From contig CBDALO010000067.1 in the NCBI GenBank assembly GCA_965196985.1, positions 1 through 64,000 on the forward strand: DNA of 64,000 nucleotides, in the 5' to 3' direction. The notes below the pieces were generated by a model. That model was not told where the DNA came from. It made no database searches and was given only the letters and a program-made list of their open reading frames with translations. This document shows, piece by piece, positions 63,917 through 64,000 of the stretch. A program made the translations under genes and the position numbers. Position 1 is the first letter of the stretch, and every line of letters starts with the position of its first letter. Source of the DNA: 2-12-FULL-35-23 sp965196985. Its GTDB lineage: Bacteria > Pseudomonadota > Gammaproteobacteria > UBA12402.

Positions 63917-64000
63917 CGTTTTCCGGCGATTTTTTAATGGAAACAAGCAGTTACACGCGAAATTCTAGCCCGTGTTTACGGGCTAACTTATTTTGCTCTG

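Overview
The window looks like a repeat-rich accessory region of a gammaproteobacterium. RdgC, a YecA/UPF0149-like SEC-C protein, YcaD-type MFS transporters, a glutathione-dependent formaldehyde operon and rrn-style boxA signals fit that class. Ankyrin, Sel1 and TALE-like repeat proteins together with very heavy insertion-sequence load suggest a host- or protist-associated lineage, perhaps near Legionellales; that placement is inference. No rRNA, tRNA or CRISPR array was seen.

Layout. 1-4180: IS debris (ISL3, IS4, IS5, ISKra4 pieces) around a decapitated ankyrin gene. 4205-10982: MFS transporter, SEC-C protein, RecD2-like helicase, a hairpin plus boxA, a small unknown protein, an AT-rich tract and an Rpn-family nuclease. 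11205-12981: a TALE-like gene with nine 33-residue repeats and classical diresidues (HD, HG, NN), carrying a one-base shift in a G run. 13155-14894: gene remnants and a split ISL3 element. 14895-21750: mobile-element module A (topoisomerase III, small proteins, structured RNA, boxA, SSB, adenine methyltransferase). 21845-28659: second MFS transporter, frmA and fghA; fghA is broken by an IS4 element that itself carries an IS1634 element. 28823-33837: RdgC, hairpins, a second copy of the structured RNA, a tyrosine recombinase, a DUF6880-like protein, an Rpn fragment. 33866-41446: back-to-back and nested insertion sequences. 42042-45029: a 995-residue Sel1-repeat protein. 45238-48123: IS66 cut by an ISKra4-type element. 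48124-63786: module B, a diverged relative of module A with extra genes: SSB-like OB-fold candidates, a lysine-rich coiled coil and a second, highly diverged TALE-like protein of about 16 repeats. Its topB is cut by IS4 and its ssb by a TniA/TniB-type transposon. Three strong hairpins close the window.

The two modules share gene order (topB, small protein, membrane protein, structured RNA, boxA, tail-anchored protein, DnaJ-associated-type domain, ssb, methyltransferase), so they are probably two members of one integrative or conjugative element family. Nearly every gene after boxA carries its own leader: a GC-rich hairpin, then a pyrimidine-rich segment that can pair with the Shine-Dalgarno sequence or, in several cases, with a Shine-Dalgarno-like copy inside the first hairpin. 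The structured RNA, hairpin plus boxA, serial leaders and internal terminators suggest a coordinated RNA-based control scheme, with antitermination across the operon and translational switches at each gene.

The most notable protein content is the pair of TALE-like proteins. One can be partly read with the TALE code; the other has unrelated diresidues and lies in an operon-like tail of module B. The ankyrin remnant and the first TALE-like gene share terminator style and a short 3-prime sequence match, which may mark one effector-type gene class.
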